Below are positions 50,039 through 58,559 of a stretch of DNA of 64,000 nt, piece after piece. The first letter of the stretch is position 1, and every line of letters starts with the position of its first letter. Both the position numbers and the translations under genes were made by a program. The DNA is taken from assembly GCA_025201845.1 (NCBI GenBank), contig MU603969.1, positions 57,209 through 121,208 of the forward strand, given 5' to 3'. Below the pieces are notes generated by a model. It was not told the DNA's origin. It saw nothing but the letters and a program-made list of their open reading frames with translations, and made no database searches. This stretch comes from Martensiomyces pterosporus (taxonomy: Eukaryota; Kickxellomycota; Kickxellomycetes; Kickxellales; Kickxellaceae).

Positions 50039-51439
50039 ATGAACCTCACGCTGGCCAACATACTCCTTCTCACTGCCACTGCAATTAGCAATGCAGCGGC
50101 TCCTCCTTCCTCAGCGTCGTACTGGCTGTCGCAGCCTGTTGACCACTTTGGTTTGAACAACACACGGTGGATGCAGCAGTACCTCGTCAATGCCACATTC
50201 TACAAGCAGGGCGGTCCTGTTTACGTGACCACACCAGGCGAGAGCCCAGTCAGCGCCTTCTACACCGACAGCACACATCTATCCAGCCTTGCTCAGCGCA
50301 CCAACGGGCTGGTTGTCGCCATTGAGCACCGGTTCTACGGCAAGTCCAACCCGATGCCAGACCTCTCTGGCCCCAGCCTCAAGTACATGACGATTGAAAA
50401 CGTGCTGGAGGACTTTGCGTCGTTCGTCAGAGTTGCCAAATCCAACCCCTCGCAGGTGTTTCCGGTGCCGGTGAGCAACAACTCCAGGGTTGTATTTGTT
50501 GGCGCCTCGTATGCAGGTAACGTTGCCGCATGGATGCGTGCCAAGTACACAGGCCTGGTCAGTGGCGCCTGGGCATCATCGGCTGTTGTGTATGGGCGTC
50601 TGAACAACTACCAGTTCGACCAAAACTTTGGCAAACACCTCGAGGAGCTCGGCTGCGGCTGCAGGTTCAGCCAGGCAGTCAAGGACCTCGACGACATCCT
50701 GCTCTCAAACAACGCAACGGCTGTTTCGGATGTGCAGAGGAAATTCGGCTTGCCGCCTCTTTCCGCCAGAGACTTTGCAGGTCTGGTGTCTGGCATGGCT
50801 ACGGCCAACGCCAACGATCCAGTCACATCGGCATCCGACCCAATGCAGGCAAACATATGCTCGTACTTTACCGACGACAGGTCGCCCCTTGACTCCTACG
50901 CTGCAGTCGTGGTGGGTGCCATCAAGCAACAGCAGCTCACGCCAGAGATTCTCTACGTGATGGGAAACACCAGCCTTGGGATCAACTACTATGCGCTGGA
51001 CCAGATCCCGCGTGTCTGGTATTACCAGGAGTGCGCCTGGTTTGGCAACTGGCAGGTCCCCCCGCCCTCGAACAGCGGACTCAAGGCATATCGCTCGCAG
51101 CTGCTTGACCTCGAGTACTGGCAGCCCAACTGCCAAAAGAAATTTGGCAGCGGCATAAAGAGCCCCGTCGACGTGGATGCTTACAACCAAAAGTGGTTCG
51201 ACATTCTCAAGGGCGTAAGCAACATCTACTACACCTCGGGAGCCTTAGATGTCTGGCGCGACAATACCGTGGCGGCCACCACCGGCAATCTGCTGAAAAG
51301 CTCGCCGAGCTCCCCAATCGTCCTTATAGAGGGTGCGACCCATGCGCAGGACTATCGCATGGAGAGCGCCAGCGACCTTGACGCGGTGAATAATGCACGG
51401 GCAAAAGCCTATGATCTGGTGCGTAAGTGGATTGCGTGA
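50039..51439 (+). CDS. Secreted serine carboxypeptidase, family S28
   Basis: A 466-residue Pro-Xaa carboxypeptidase/DPP7-like enzyme, secreted or vacuolar. The start MNLTLANILLLTATAISNAA is a signal peptide. QPVDHFGLNN is the typical mature start of the family. The nucleophile Ser is in GASYAGN, with EHRFYGKS before it. The catalytic Asp lies in GALDVWRDN and the His in EGATHAQDYRM, so the triad is complete. Several N-glycosylation sequons (NNT, NAT, NNS) are present. An open extension upstream of the chosen ATG has no protein character. A TATA box suggests regulated expression. It is convergent with COQ1 copy 2. Confidence 0.93.
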   Translation: MNLTLANILLLTATAISNAAAPPSSASYWLSQPVDHFGLNNTRWMQQYLVNATFYKQGGPVYVTTPGESPVSAFYTDSTHLSSLAQRTNGLVVAIEHRFYGKSNPMPDLSGPSLKYMTIENVLEDFASFVRVAKSNPSQVFPVPVSNNSRVVFVGASYAGNVAAWMRAKYTGLVSGAWASSAVVYGRLNNYQFDQNFGKHLEELGCGCRFSQAVKDLDDILLSNNATAVSDVQRKFGLPPLSARDFAGLVSGMATANANDPVTSASDPMQANICSYFTDDRSPLDSYAAVVVGAIKQQQLTPEILYVMGNTSLGINYYALDQIPRVWYYQECAWFGNWQVPPPSNSGLKAYRSQLLDLEYWQPNCQKKFGSGIKSPVDVDAYNQKWFDILKGVSNIYYTSGALDVWRDNTVAATTGNLLKSSPSSPIVLIEGATHAQDYRMESASDLDAVNNARAKAYDLVRKWIA

Positions 51440-51663
51440 TGCAACAGCGCTGCGCTCTTTTTCATTTGATACATATTTACTTGTTAAAGGCGGTCAATGT
51501 ATATCGCAGCTTGCAGCTTGGCGCTCTGCCTTGGCTTGCTTGCTGCAAAATGCGTCGGGGTAGAAATAAGCTGAGCAACCAATGCATACATAGCCGTGTA
51601 TATGAAAGAAGGGGACCGAAAGAGAGATAGGAGATGCCAGGGTATTAGCAATGTGATGCTTGT

Positions 51664-53163
51664 CTATTTAGTGCGCGTGAGAACAGAGGACGTAACGCGC
51701 ACCAATGCGTCTCTAGCAGCCGACTCGGGTAGGATTGCAAGTGCCTCGTTCGCACGCTCGATGTACAGTCTTGCAAGCTGTTTTGTCCGCTCCAGTCCTT
51801 GGCTGGCATGCACAAGCTCCCATGCTCTGGAAACATCGCCCTCCTTTGAGAACTTGCGCGAAACTAGCGGTCCCAGCTCGGGGTACTCCTGCCATGCATA
51901 CAGAACGGGGGCTGTGGCAAGACCAAGCTCAAGATCGGCTCCCACAGGCTTTCCAAACTCCTTGGCTGACACTGTGAAGTCAAGGAGGTCGTCGATGAGC
52001 TGGAATCCAATGCCGATATTGCGCCCAAAGATATACGCAGCCTCAACAATGTCGTCAGTGACGTTGCTGAGGATCGCCGACGACCGGCAGCTCTTTGCGA
52101 TGAGGCTGCCTGTCTTGAGGTATGTCTTCTCCAGGTAGTACTCAAATGCACCATCGTCTGGCTGAGCCATCGGTGCACCCTCGTCCTCCAGGTTCTTGAG
52201 CTGCTTGAACTCGCCGTCAACAAGATCAGATAGGACGCTGGCCATGATTTCGATAACCTCCGGATCGCGCAAGCGAGCGAGTGCCATTGATGCACGGGCG
52301 AGAAGGAAGTCGCCGGCAAAGATGGCCATTTTGTTCCCAAACATCTTCTGGATTGCTGGCAGCCCTCGCCGAGTCTCTGCGTGATCAATGACGTCGTCGT
52401 GTAGTAGAGACGATGTGTGGATCATCTCTGTGATCTCAGCCAGCCGGCGATGCGTAGGCAGAATTGTGAGACCCTCCTTGATGTGAGGTGAGTAAGGGCG
52501 GCCGCCATGCCCATCCTTGGTTGCATTCTCGATCAGCTGGTTCACCTCCTGAGACTCCAGGTCGCTCTGGATGTTTCGAGATACCGCGCGATCAATAAGC
52601 GAGTAGTCGATCTGCTCGACCTCCGAATCCACAAGCATTGACGATCTACCCAGACGCTTGGTGGCTATGCTGGTCGCCTGTGCAACGAGCATGACAAGAA
52701 GTGGGCGGATATGCTTGCCGCTGGCGGATAGGTAGTACCGCGACACGGTGTTGAGCATTGGGTGGCCGCTCTCAAGAAGGCGCGACAGGTTATCAGTGAT
52801 AAACGACAGCTCCGATCCCACCAGCTCCTTCGGATCGACCAGCTTCTTGTCCTTCTCTGCGCCAACGACCTCCGACGCATTATCGAGTGCACTAGACCAC
52901 GATTTCGCGGAGGTGTGGTGGCTTGCGGCTCCTTGCGGCTGCACATTACTGGCACTGATAGGCCGCTTCAACTCAGCGATGGTGTCGTGCTGTGGACCAG
53001 GTGACGGCACGCGGGCACCAGTTGCGGCGCTTTCCAGCAAGTGGGCTACTTTCGCGGTCCCGACGGCGAACTTGCCTAGCGGCCTGAGTTCCGAGGGAGC
53101 AGGGACCATTCCTCTGGCAATTGCGCCCAGCTGGCCGATCGGACCCTTTGCCTTTGTCGCCAT
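51664..53163 (-). CDS. COQ1: trans-Polyprenyl pyrophosphate synthase (COQ1-like), copy 2
   Basis: A complete 499-residue paralogue of the gene at 45803-47601, making the long isoprenoid tail of ubiquinone from FPP and IPP. It has an Arg-poor but Ala/Gly/Lys-rich N-terminus (targeting uncertain), then ELVGSELSFITDNLSRLLES, GKHIRPLLVMLVAQATS, first Asp-rich motif DDVID (256-260) and second motif DDLLD (391-395). GDFLLARASMALARL and KTGSLIAKSC are also family signatures. Both copies share an unusual insertion of about 60 residues between the GKH(I/V)RP block and the first Asp-rich motif. The N-terminal 100 residues diverge most between copies. Both active-site motifs are intact. Confidence 0.95.
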   Translation of the reverse strand: MATKAKGPIGQLGAIARGMVPAPSELRPLGKFAVGTAKVAHLLESAATGARVPSPGPQHDTIAELKRPISASNVQPQGAASHHTSAKSWSSALDNASEVVGAEKDKKLVDPKELVGSELSFITDNLSRLLESGHPMLNTVSRYYLSASGKHIRPLLVMLVAQATSIATKRLGRSSMLVDSEVEQIDYSLIDRAVSRNIQSDLESQEVNQLIENATKDGHGGRPYSPHIKEGLTILPTHRRLAEITEMIHTSSLLHDDVIDHAETRRGLPAIQKMFGNKMAIFAGDFLLARASMALARLRDPEVIEIMASVLSDLVDGEFKQLKNLEDEGAPMAQPDDGAFEYYLEKTYLKTGSLIAKSCRSSAILSNVTDDIVEAAYIFGRNIGIGFQLIDDLLDFTVSAKEFGKPVGADLELGLATAPVLYAWQEYPELGPLVSRKFSKEGDVSRAWELVHASQGLERTKQLARLYIERANEALAILPESAARDALVRVTSSVLTRTK

Positions 53164-53669
53164 GTTGTGTGTATTTATATCGAGTGGAGGCTGCTGTAGA
53201 GCGAGAGGCAAGCACACAAAAGTAAGAGCAGCAGCGGGGCTTTATATGTATGTTAAATCAGACAATGTGGGGCAAGTAAATTCAGCAGCACTGAGCAGAG
53301 AAAAGCAAGCAGAGAAGGGGCCCGAAAAAACAACGAGCAAAGGTTGCTCGGGTTGGGAAGGAGGGGCAGGAAAAATCTTGTGCTTGGACAGCTCTGCTCT
53401 TGATAAGCAAATGGTCGCCGTGTCTGTTTGCGCTTCTTTGCTGGAATTGCCTCTTTCCGTTGCCCCCCGCATCTCCGCCTTTTCCGCAGTGCAGGGCTCA
53501 TTTTCATCAAGATCTGGAGATAAACATGCTGATTTTGAAGCGACAGAGGGCCAGCAAGCATGCACCGACACCTCCGTCCGCTCCGCAGATAGTAGCAGAA
53601 AATGTACTTGTATTATGAAAGAGCACCGCCAGAGCAAAAGCGCAAGCGGGCATTTCTGCTGCCTCCTGC
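53164..53669. other. Spacer between COQ1 copy 2 and RPC25
   Basis: 506 bases carrying the COQ1 copy 2 promoter and the RPC25 3' flank. No supported gene. Confidence 0.4.
53240..53246 (-). promoter_or_regulatory. TATA box of COQ1 copy 2
   Basis: TATAAAG on the minus strand, 77-83 bases before the start codon at 53163. Confidence 0.55.
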
Positions 53670-54257
53670 TCATAGCCACCACGAGACCAACCCCAGGCCG
53701 GAGTCAGCCATGCTGCAGATCAGCTTGTATGGCGGGGGATGCGACACCGGCGCCGTGTCCGCGTCGCCGACCTTGGGTCTGGGCGGGTTGACGTCCAAAA
53801 ACTCTGAGGCAAGAACCCTGAACCTCACGGACTCATCCAGGTCCATAAACAGGTCATCGCCGTTGTACTTCCACACCCACACGCCTTCGGTGGCATTGAA
53901 CTCGCTGCCTGGGGGCATCTGGTCGCTGGGGACCCTGATGTCGTCAAAGAACCCCATCGATATTTGAACACCCTCGGGGCTGGAGCTGCGTATGCGGCCC
54001 ATGAGAATCTCGTCGCGGAATGGCCGGAACACGATCATCCGGAACTTCACTTTCACCCAGATCCATCCCTCCGAGTGCTGCACATAGCCCTCGTCGATTT
54101 CCAGCAGGTCATGAGCGAGCATGCAGAGACCCACGTCGTGGAGCACGCGGTTGGCGTATTTCCGGTTGATCTCGTCTTTAAGTGCATTTTCCCGGGACTT
54201 GCGGAACTCGGCGGGGACGATCTTTAGCGTGTCGCGCAGCAACGTCAAGATAAACAT
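53670..54257 (-). CDS. RPC25: RNA polymerase III subunit Rpc25 (RPC8/POLR3H)
   Basis: A 195-residue Rpb7-like stalk subunit of Pol III, which pairs with Rpc17 and helps initiation. The start at 54257 (MFILTLLRDTLKIVPAEF) matches the family start; the 16 codons upstream are leader. The SHS2 domain (1-80) contains RVLHDVGLCMLAHDLLEIDE. The OB-fold (80-195) has VKFRMIVFRPFRDEILMGRI and GFFDDIRVPSDQMP. The C-terminus GLGLVSWW matches the GMGLVSWW end of yeast Rpc25. It is divergent from the HAUS8-like gene. Confidence 0.95.
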   Translation of the reverse strand: MFILTLLRDTLKIVPAEFRKSRENALKDEINRKYANRVLHDVGLCMLAHDLLEIDEGYVQHSEGWIWVKVKFRMIVFRPFRDEILMGRIRSSSPEGVQISMGFFDDIRVPSDQMPPGSEFNATEGVWVWKYNGDDLFMDLDESVRFRVLASEFLDVNPPRPKVGDADTAPVSHPPPYKLICSMADSGLGLVSWWL

Positions 54258-54574
54258 GAGACAATATATACACAGACGTCCCAAGCGAGGTATAGAAAAA
54301 AACAAATGTGCTAAGGATGGCGAGGATTTCCGATGGCCAGAATTTCCTGCGCTTTATACACTCGGGAATTTGCAGGGCCACTGCACCCCCAGGTTATTTA
54401 GGGTTTGCCACGTGAGGATTCTTGCTGAGCGCTGTTGCTGGTTTTGTTGCTCTGCTCGCCTGCTGTCGCTTGGCACTCAGCCCTTGTTTACAATTTGCGA
54501 AAAATACTGCTTTCTCTGTTCCTCCTGCTACAGCAAGCACCATACATAATTTGCACATTTACAAGCACTGAGGA
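54258..54574. promoter_or_regulatory. Bidirectional promoter of RPC25 and the HAUS8-like gene
   Basis: A 317-base divergent spacer. No gene or clear TATA element seen. Confidence 0.4.
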
Positions 54575-55828
54575 ATGGCACCAGCAGCGCGGCGGAGGAG
54601 CATGCGGTTAGTGGAGAAGGCAGCAGCAGCAGCAGCAGGCTCTGCCTCTTCCTCGGTGCCGAATAAGGGCGCGAGCAACGAACCAGCTGAGCGGCCACCG
54701 AAGCGCGATAGCATTGGCAGCGTAGCAAGCACAGCAGCTAGCGCCGGTAGAGTGAAGAAGCCCGAGCGCAAGGCTAGGGTTGTTGCATCGCGCTACATGG
54801 CCAGCGCAAAGCCGCGAAAGGCGCCGCCCACGCCAAAGAAGGCCGACACGAAGCCAGGCCTGCATGCGGTATCGACGTCAACACCGAACACCACAGCCAC
54901 ACGGCAGGGGCCACGGAGCACTAGATCCAGGCCAGAGCCGCCAGCAGCAGCAGCAGCACGGCCAGCACCAACCAGACAAACACAAAAGGCCAAAGCAGCA
55001 GCAACGACAACAGCAAAGGCCACAGCAACGACAGCAGCAAAAGCAGCAGTGGCAAGAGGGAGTCCTGTATCTGCTGGTGATTCTGCACAAGCAAAACCGC
55101 AGCCAAGAAGCAGCACACTAGAAGAGAGCAGTAGGGAGCCGACAGAGACACCAGTTGGGCGCGCAGCAGGGAGAGCCAGCCCCGAAGCACACGCACCTGC
55201 CTTGGCATCAAGCGGCAGCCATGAGAGCCGTTCGGATATCAGGGGCAGCAATGGAGCGACAGGGCTTTATGCGAGCTACATCCAATGGTGCCTGATCGAA
55301 GCACGGTCCCAAATGGAGTTTGAGGAAGCCAGGGCAGCGGCATCCGAGGATCTGAGTCGTCTGGTGAATGAGGCAGAGCAGGCAAACCAGGCATTGGTGG
55401 ACGAGCAGCGGAAGCTGAAGCTGATGCGTGAGATTAGCGCACTGAGCATATGGCTGGCTGAAAACAGACAGCACCTTGTTGATATGAGGTCGCAGATAGC
55501 ACGTGTCCGGGCGCCATACACGGCGTTTGGCGAGAGCTTGGCGCAAACAACACGCGCAATGCCCATCGCCGACGTGTGCTTTGACGACTGCGAGTCGCTG
55601 GTCGGCGATATCGAAAAGTTTGCGGATGCTGTGGCCCAGTGCTTCCCGAAGGACTCGCCGCGGGTGCGGGATGTGTTCCTCATGGCTGGCAGGCTGCGCC
55701 AGTACTACAGGGCGCTGAGGCACGAGCAGGAGCTGCTGAGCGAATGCAGCCGGCTGAAGCAATCGCTCGAGTTTGCGACCACCGTGGCTGTCAGCAAGAA
55801 GCTCGGTGCGGGCGACAGGGTGGTGTGA
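54575..55828 (+). CDS. Probable augmin subunit, HAUS8-like
   Basis: A 417-residue protein in two parts. Residues 1-230 are disordered, Ala/Thr/Lys/Arg-rich and strongly basic, with VASRYMASAK at 70-79. Residues 233-400 form a helical coiled-coil domain opening with YASYIQWCLIEARSQMEFEE. It contains SALSIWLAENRQHLVDMRSQ and YTAFGESLAQTTRAMPIAD. HAUS8/Hice1 (and plant AUG8) have this order: a basic microtubule-binding tail with an SRY element, then a coiled coil ending in a Y..FA.AL..T...LP-like segment. Augmin nucleates branched spindle microtubules. The match is by pattern only. CAG-type low-complexity DNA encodes the Ala-rich parts. Confidence 0.65.
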   Translation: MAPAARRRSMRLVEKAAAAAAGSASSSVPNKGASNEPAERPPKRDSIGSVASTAASAGRVKKPERKARVVASRYMASAKPRKAPPTPKKADTKPGLHAVSTSTPNTTATRQGPRSTRSRPEPPAAAAARPAPTRQTQKAKAAATTTAKATATTAAKAAVARGSPVSAGDSAQAKPQPRSSTLEESSREPTETPVGRAAGRASPEAHAPALASSGSHESRSDIRGSNGATGLYASYIQWCLIEARSQMEFEEARAAASEDLSRLVNEAEQANQALVDEQRKLKLMREISALSIWLAENRQHLVDMRSQIARVRAPYTAFGESLAQTTRAMPIADVCFDDCESLVGDIEKFADAVAQCFPKDSPRVRDVFLMAGRLRQYYRALRHEQELLSECSRLKQSLEFATTVAVSKKLGAGDRVV

Positions 55829-56314
55829 GTGCCAGCTGATGCCGTGCTTGGCTTGCTCATGCACATGGGCTCTTTGAATGTCGACTTGAGTGCATACCGC
55901 GTTTAGTAAATAGCCTCTTTAACGAAATCGCAGTAGACTCCTAACAACAAACAGCAATGTCTCAAGCTACCAAGAACAAGGTTTCTCAGCAGGCCAGTAG
56001 TAGCAGGCTGATCTCTCCCGCACATCTCTCCCGCACATCCCTTGGCACATGCTTGGCTAGACAAAGGGGCGGACACATTCTCTGCCTGGGGCGGATTCAA
56101 GTATGGACCTGTGCTTTCGGGTGTTCAATGATCTCCCCCTTTTGTTTCGCCATGCCGCCTGCTGCTCTTTTCTTTGTTCAACGCCTTTAGCCAGCACTCT
56201 TCATTTGCACTATTAATTTGCCCAGGGCTCTTCGCCTCCTTCTACCACACCACATCCACATTTTGTCTGCAAGCAGCACTAAGCAAGGTCAATTAGAAAC
56301 ACGATACTGCACTC
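55829..56314. other. Spacer with a possible spliced microprotein gene
   Basis: A 486-base region before the K+ channel gene. It contains a candidate small spliced reading frame (55957-56131, listed separately), a 13-base direct tandem repeat (CTCTCCCGCACAT, twice, near 56018-56043), and the channel promoter. Confidence 0.4.
55957..56131 (+). CDS. Candidate spliced microprotein, 36 aa
   Basis: Speculative. An ATG after an A-rich leader opens MSQATKNKVSQQA. A GTAGTA donor at 55997 and a GGCTAG acceptor ending at 56060 (64-base intron, phase 1) would join it to a frame reading KGADTFSAWGGFKYGPVLSG and stopping at 56129-56131. The product would be 36 residues with a Trp/Gly/Tyr-rich end. I know no matching family. 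Against it: the intron is shorter than the other introns in this window, and so short a frame can arise by chance. Confidence 0.25.
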
Positions 56315-58396
56315 ATGTCCCACGGCCCCATCAGCTCGGGCGGCATTTCCGGGCATCACAGCGGACACGGACGCGACAGCGTGGACTTTGAGGAGGTGAC
56401 GTTTGTGAGCTCTGCGCCTCCAGAGTCAAGCTACTCTCACTCAGCAGCGCTTCCACAGAAGTCGGCCTTTGACAGCCCATTGCATGTGCCACGGTTTCCG
56501 ATTCCCGCCGAGCACAGACCCACCTCGCCAGTGCTTCTTGGCGCCAAAGTGCCGAGGCATGCAGACAGCCCACACGGCCGTGACTCCTCCGTGATAGAGC
56601 TGAGCACATCAGCACGGCCGGGTCCTCTGCGGAGCCTGTCCACACAGCTGGCGCTTGATGGCGTGGGCCCATCGGGCGGCAGCGGTGCCGGTTTGGAGAA
56701 AGGCGGCATCGACCCGGCGGCTTCCTCGGCTGCAGCAGAGGCCGCAGTGGCAGCTGCTACACCGCTTGCTGAGGACGAGGAGATGTGGTACAGAGACCAG
56801 ATCGACTATGTGCGGAACCAGGTTGAGCTGATGGAGAACGTCGAGGTGCAGAGGGACCAGGAGGCCAAGAACATCAGATCGAAGTGGAAGCGCGAGCTAT
56901 TCCTGCTTTTCGAGGACCCGTCGTCCAGCCCGTCGGCCTTTGTCATCAACGTCTTTGTGACATTCATGATCATTCTCAGTGCGGTGCTAACCACGATTGA
57001 AACCATTCCGGCGCTGCGCAAGGGCAACTCGCAGATGTGGTTTGCGTTTGAGACGGGGATTGTGGCCGTGTTTACGCTCGAGTTTGTGCTCCGCTTTCTG
57101 GGCCACACGGACACATGGCGGCAGACGTGGAACTATGCCAAGTCGATTATCACCATCATCGACGCGCTGGCGATTTTCCCCTATTACATCGAGCTCATTT
57201 TCCACAGGGACACGTCGTATGAGTTCCGGTTTACTATTCTGCGGATCTTCAGGCTCCTGAGGGTGTTCAGCGCGTTCAAGTACTCGTCTCTGCTGCAGCT
57301 GTCGATTGAGGTCATGATCGTTGCGATTAAGCGGAGCTCGGATGCGCTGCTGGCGTTCCTTTTGTTCGTGACGCTCACCGTGCTGCTGTTCTCCACGCTG
57401 ATGTACTTTGCGGAGCGTGGGACGTGGGACGACGAGAGGCAGGCGTTTCTGACGTCGGATGGCGAGTACAGCAAGTTCTCGTCCATCCCTGCCGCGGCCT
57501 ACTACTCGATCGTCACCCTGACCACCACCGGGTTTGGCGACATGGTGCCGACCACCTTCATTGGCAAGCTGGTTTCGTTCCCCATGATGATCGCGGGAAT
57601 CCTGCTCATCGCCCTGCCGTCCATCATCGTTGGAAGAAACTTCACGCAGGTGTGGGAGGCCGCGCGCAAGTATCGCGTGCAAAAGCCCAACCTCCGGCTG
57701 CAGCGCATTGGCGACACGCTGATCGAGGAAGAGGTGGGTGAGGGCAACAGCTCCGGCAGGGCAAGCCGCCGGTCGAGGAGAACCAGAGCCCGCCATCGCG
57801 GCGGTGTCAGGCGCGAGGGCAGCGTGTCGTCGCTTGAGACCCGGTCGTCCAGAGCTGCAGGGTCGCACATTGAGACAGCCGGCGGATACACGAATGTGTA
57901 CAGCGGTCCGAGGGCAAGGGACGAGAACGACGACTATACGCAGAGGGCCGACCCGATCGACGACTTGGCTCGCAAGGACAGCTTTGAGATGCAGGAGTTT
58001 GCAGCCATGGCGTCTGAACAGGAGGAGCGTGGGGACGGGTACACGCAGGTTGATGCCGCTTACGAGGATGACGACGACGATGTTTTGGACGATAATGCTG
58101 CAAGCTTCAATGACAGAGGCAGCCACTTCTCAAGGAGAAGCGAGGGGCCGTCATCGTTCCGCCGGTCCCGGACCTCCAAGGGGAAGGAGAGGGAGAGGGA
58201 GAGGGAGAGGGGTGGTGTCGGAGCGACCGTTCGTGTGTCTCGTGCCGAGTGGGAGGCACTCAACACAGAGCTTGCAGTACTACGCTCGCTGGTGGGGAAC
58301 AACAGCCAGGTTCTTAGGGCGATTGCCAGCCACCTCTCTGTCCCCGATCTCCCACCGCTCCCAAACGACGACGAAGCCACACCCGGATCTCGATAG
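56315..58396 (+). CDS. Voltage-gated potassium channel (six-segment Kv type)
   Basis: A 693-residue channel. Segments are S1 at 209-231, S2 at 242-263, S3 at 277-296, S4 at about 305-324 (FTILRIFRLLRVFSAFK with regularly spaced Arg), S5 at 343-367 and S6 at 421-441. The selectivity filter TTTGFGD (403-409) is potassium-type. No T1 tetramerisation domain is evident in the 200-residue Ser/His/Gly-rich N-terminus. The long C-terminal tail (from 441) is charged and disordered, with an RERERER stretch and a final short helix. Ascomycete yeasts typically use TOK channels, so a Kv-type channel is informative about lineage. It is convergent with CWF19. Confidence 0.93.
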   Translation: MSHGPISSGGISGHHSGHGRDSVDFEEVTFVSSAPPESSYSHSAALPQKSAFDSPLHVPRFPIPAEHRPTSPVLLGAKVPRHADSPHGRDSSVIELSTSARPGPLRSLSTQLALDGVGPSGGSGAGLEKGGIDPAASSAAAEAAVAAATPLAEDEEMWYRDQIDYVRNQVELMENVEVQRDQEAKNIRSKWKRELFLLFEDPSSSPSAFVINVFVTFMIILSAVLTTIETIPALRKGNSQMWFAFETGIVAVFTLEFVLRFLGHTDTWRQTWNYAKSIITIIDALAIFPYYIELIFHRDTSYEFRFTILRIFRLLRVFSAFKYSSLLQLSIEVMIVAIKRSSDALLAFLLFVTLTVLLFSTLMYFAERGTWDDERQAFLTSDGEYSKFSSIPAAAYYSIVTLTTTGFGDMVPTTFIGKLVSFPMMIAGILLIALPSIIVGRNFTQVWEAARKYRVQKPNLRLQRIGDTLIEEEVGEGNSSGRASRRSRRTRARHRGGVRREGSVSSLETRSSRAAGSHIETAGGYTNVYSGPRARDENDDYTQRADPIDDLARKDSFEMQEFAAMASEQEERGDGYTQVDAAYEDDDDDVLDDNAASFNDRGSHFSRRSEGPSSFRRSRTSKGKERERERERGGVGATVRVSRAEWEALNTELAVLRSLVGNNSQVLRAIASHLSVPDLPPLPNDDEATPGSR

Positions 58397-58497
58397 CAGC
58401 ACGCTCCTGCACTGCAACTCCATTCACGGAACAGCCTGACCTCGTCGCTCCCAGCCCTCCACCTACTTGCTTTCCACGTGTGAGACATGTTTTACGG

Positions 58498-58503
58498 AAT
58501 AAA
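58498..58503 (+). terminator. Polyadenylation signal of the K+ channel gene
   Basis: AATAAA about 100 bases past the channel stop, in the convergent spacer before CWF19. Confidence 0.55.
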
Positions 58504-58559
58504 AAAATATTTGTATCTGTAGCCATATCTTTATCGCAGCCGCTGCACCCGCTCTGTTT

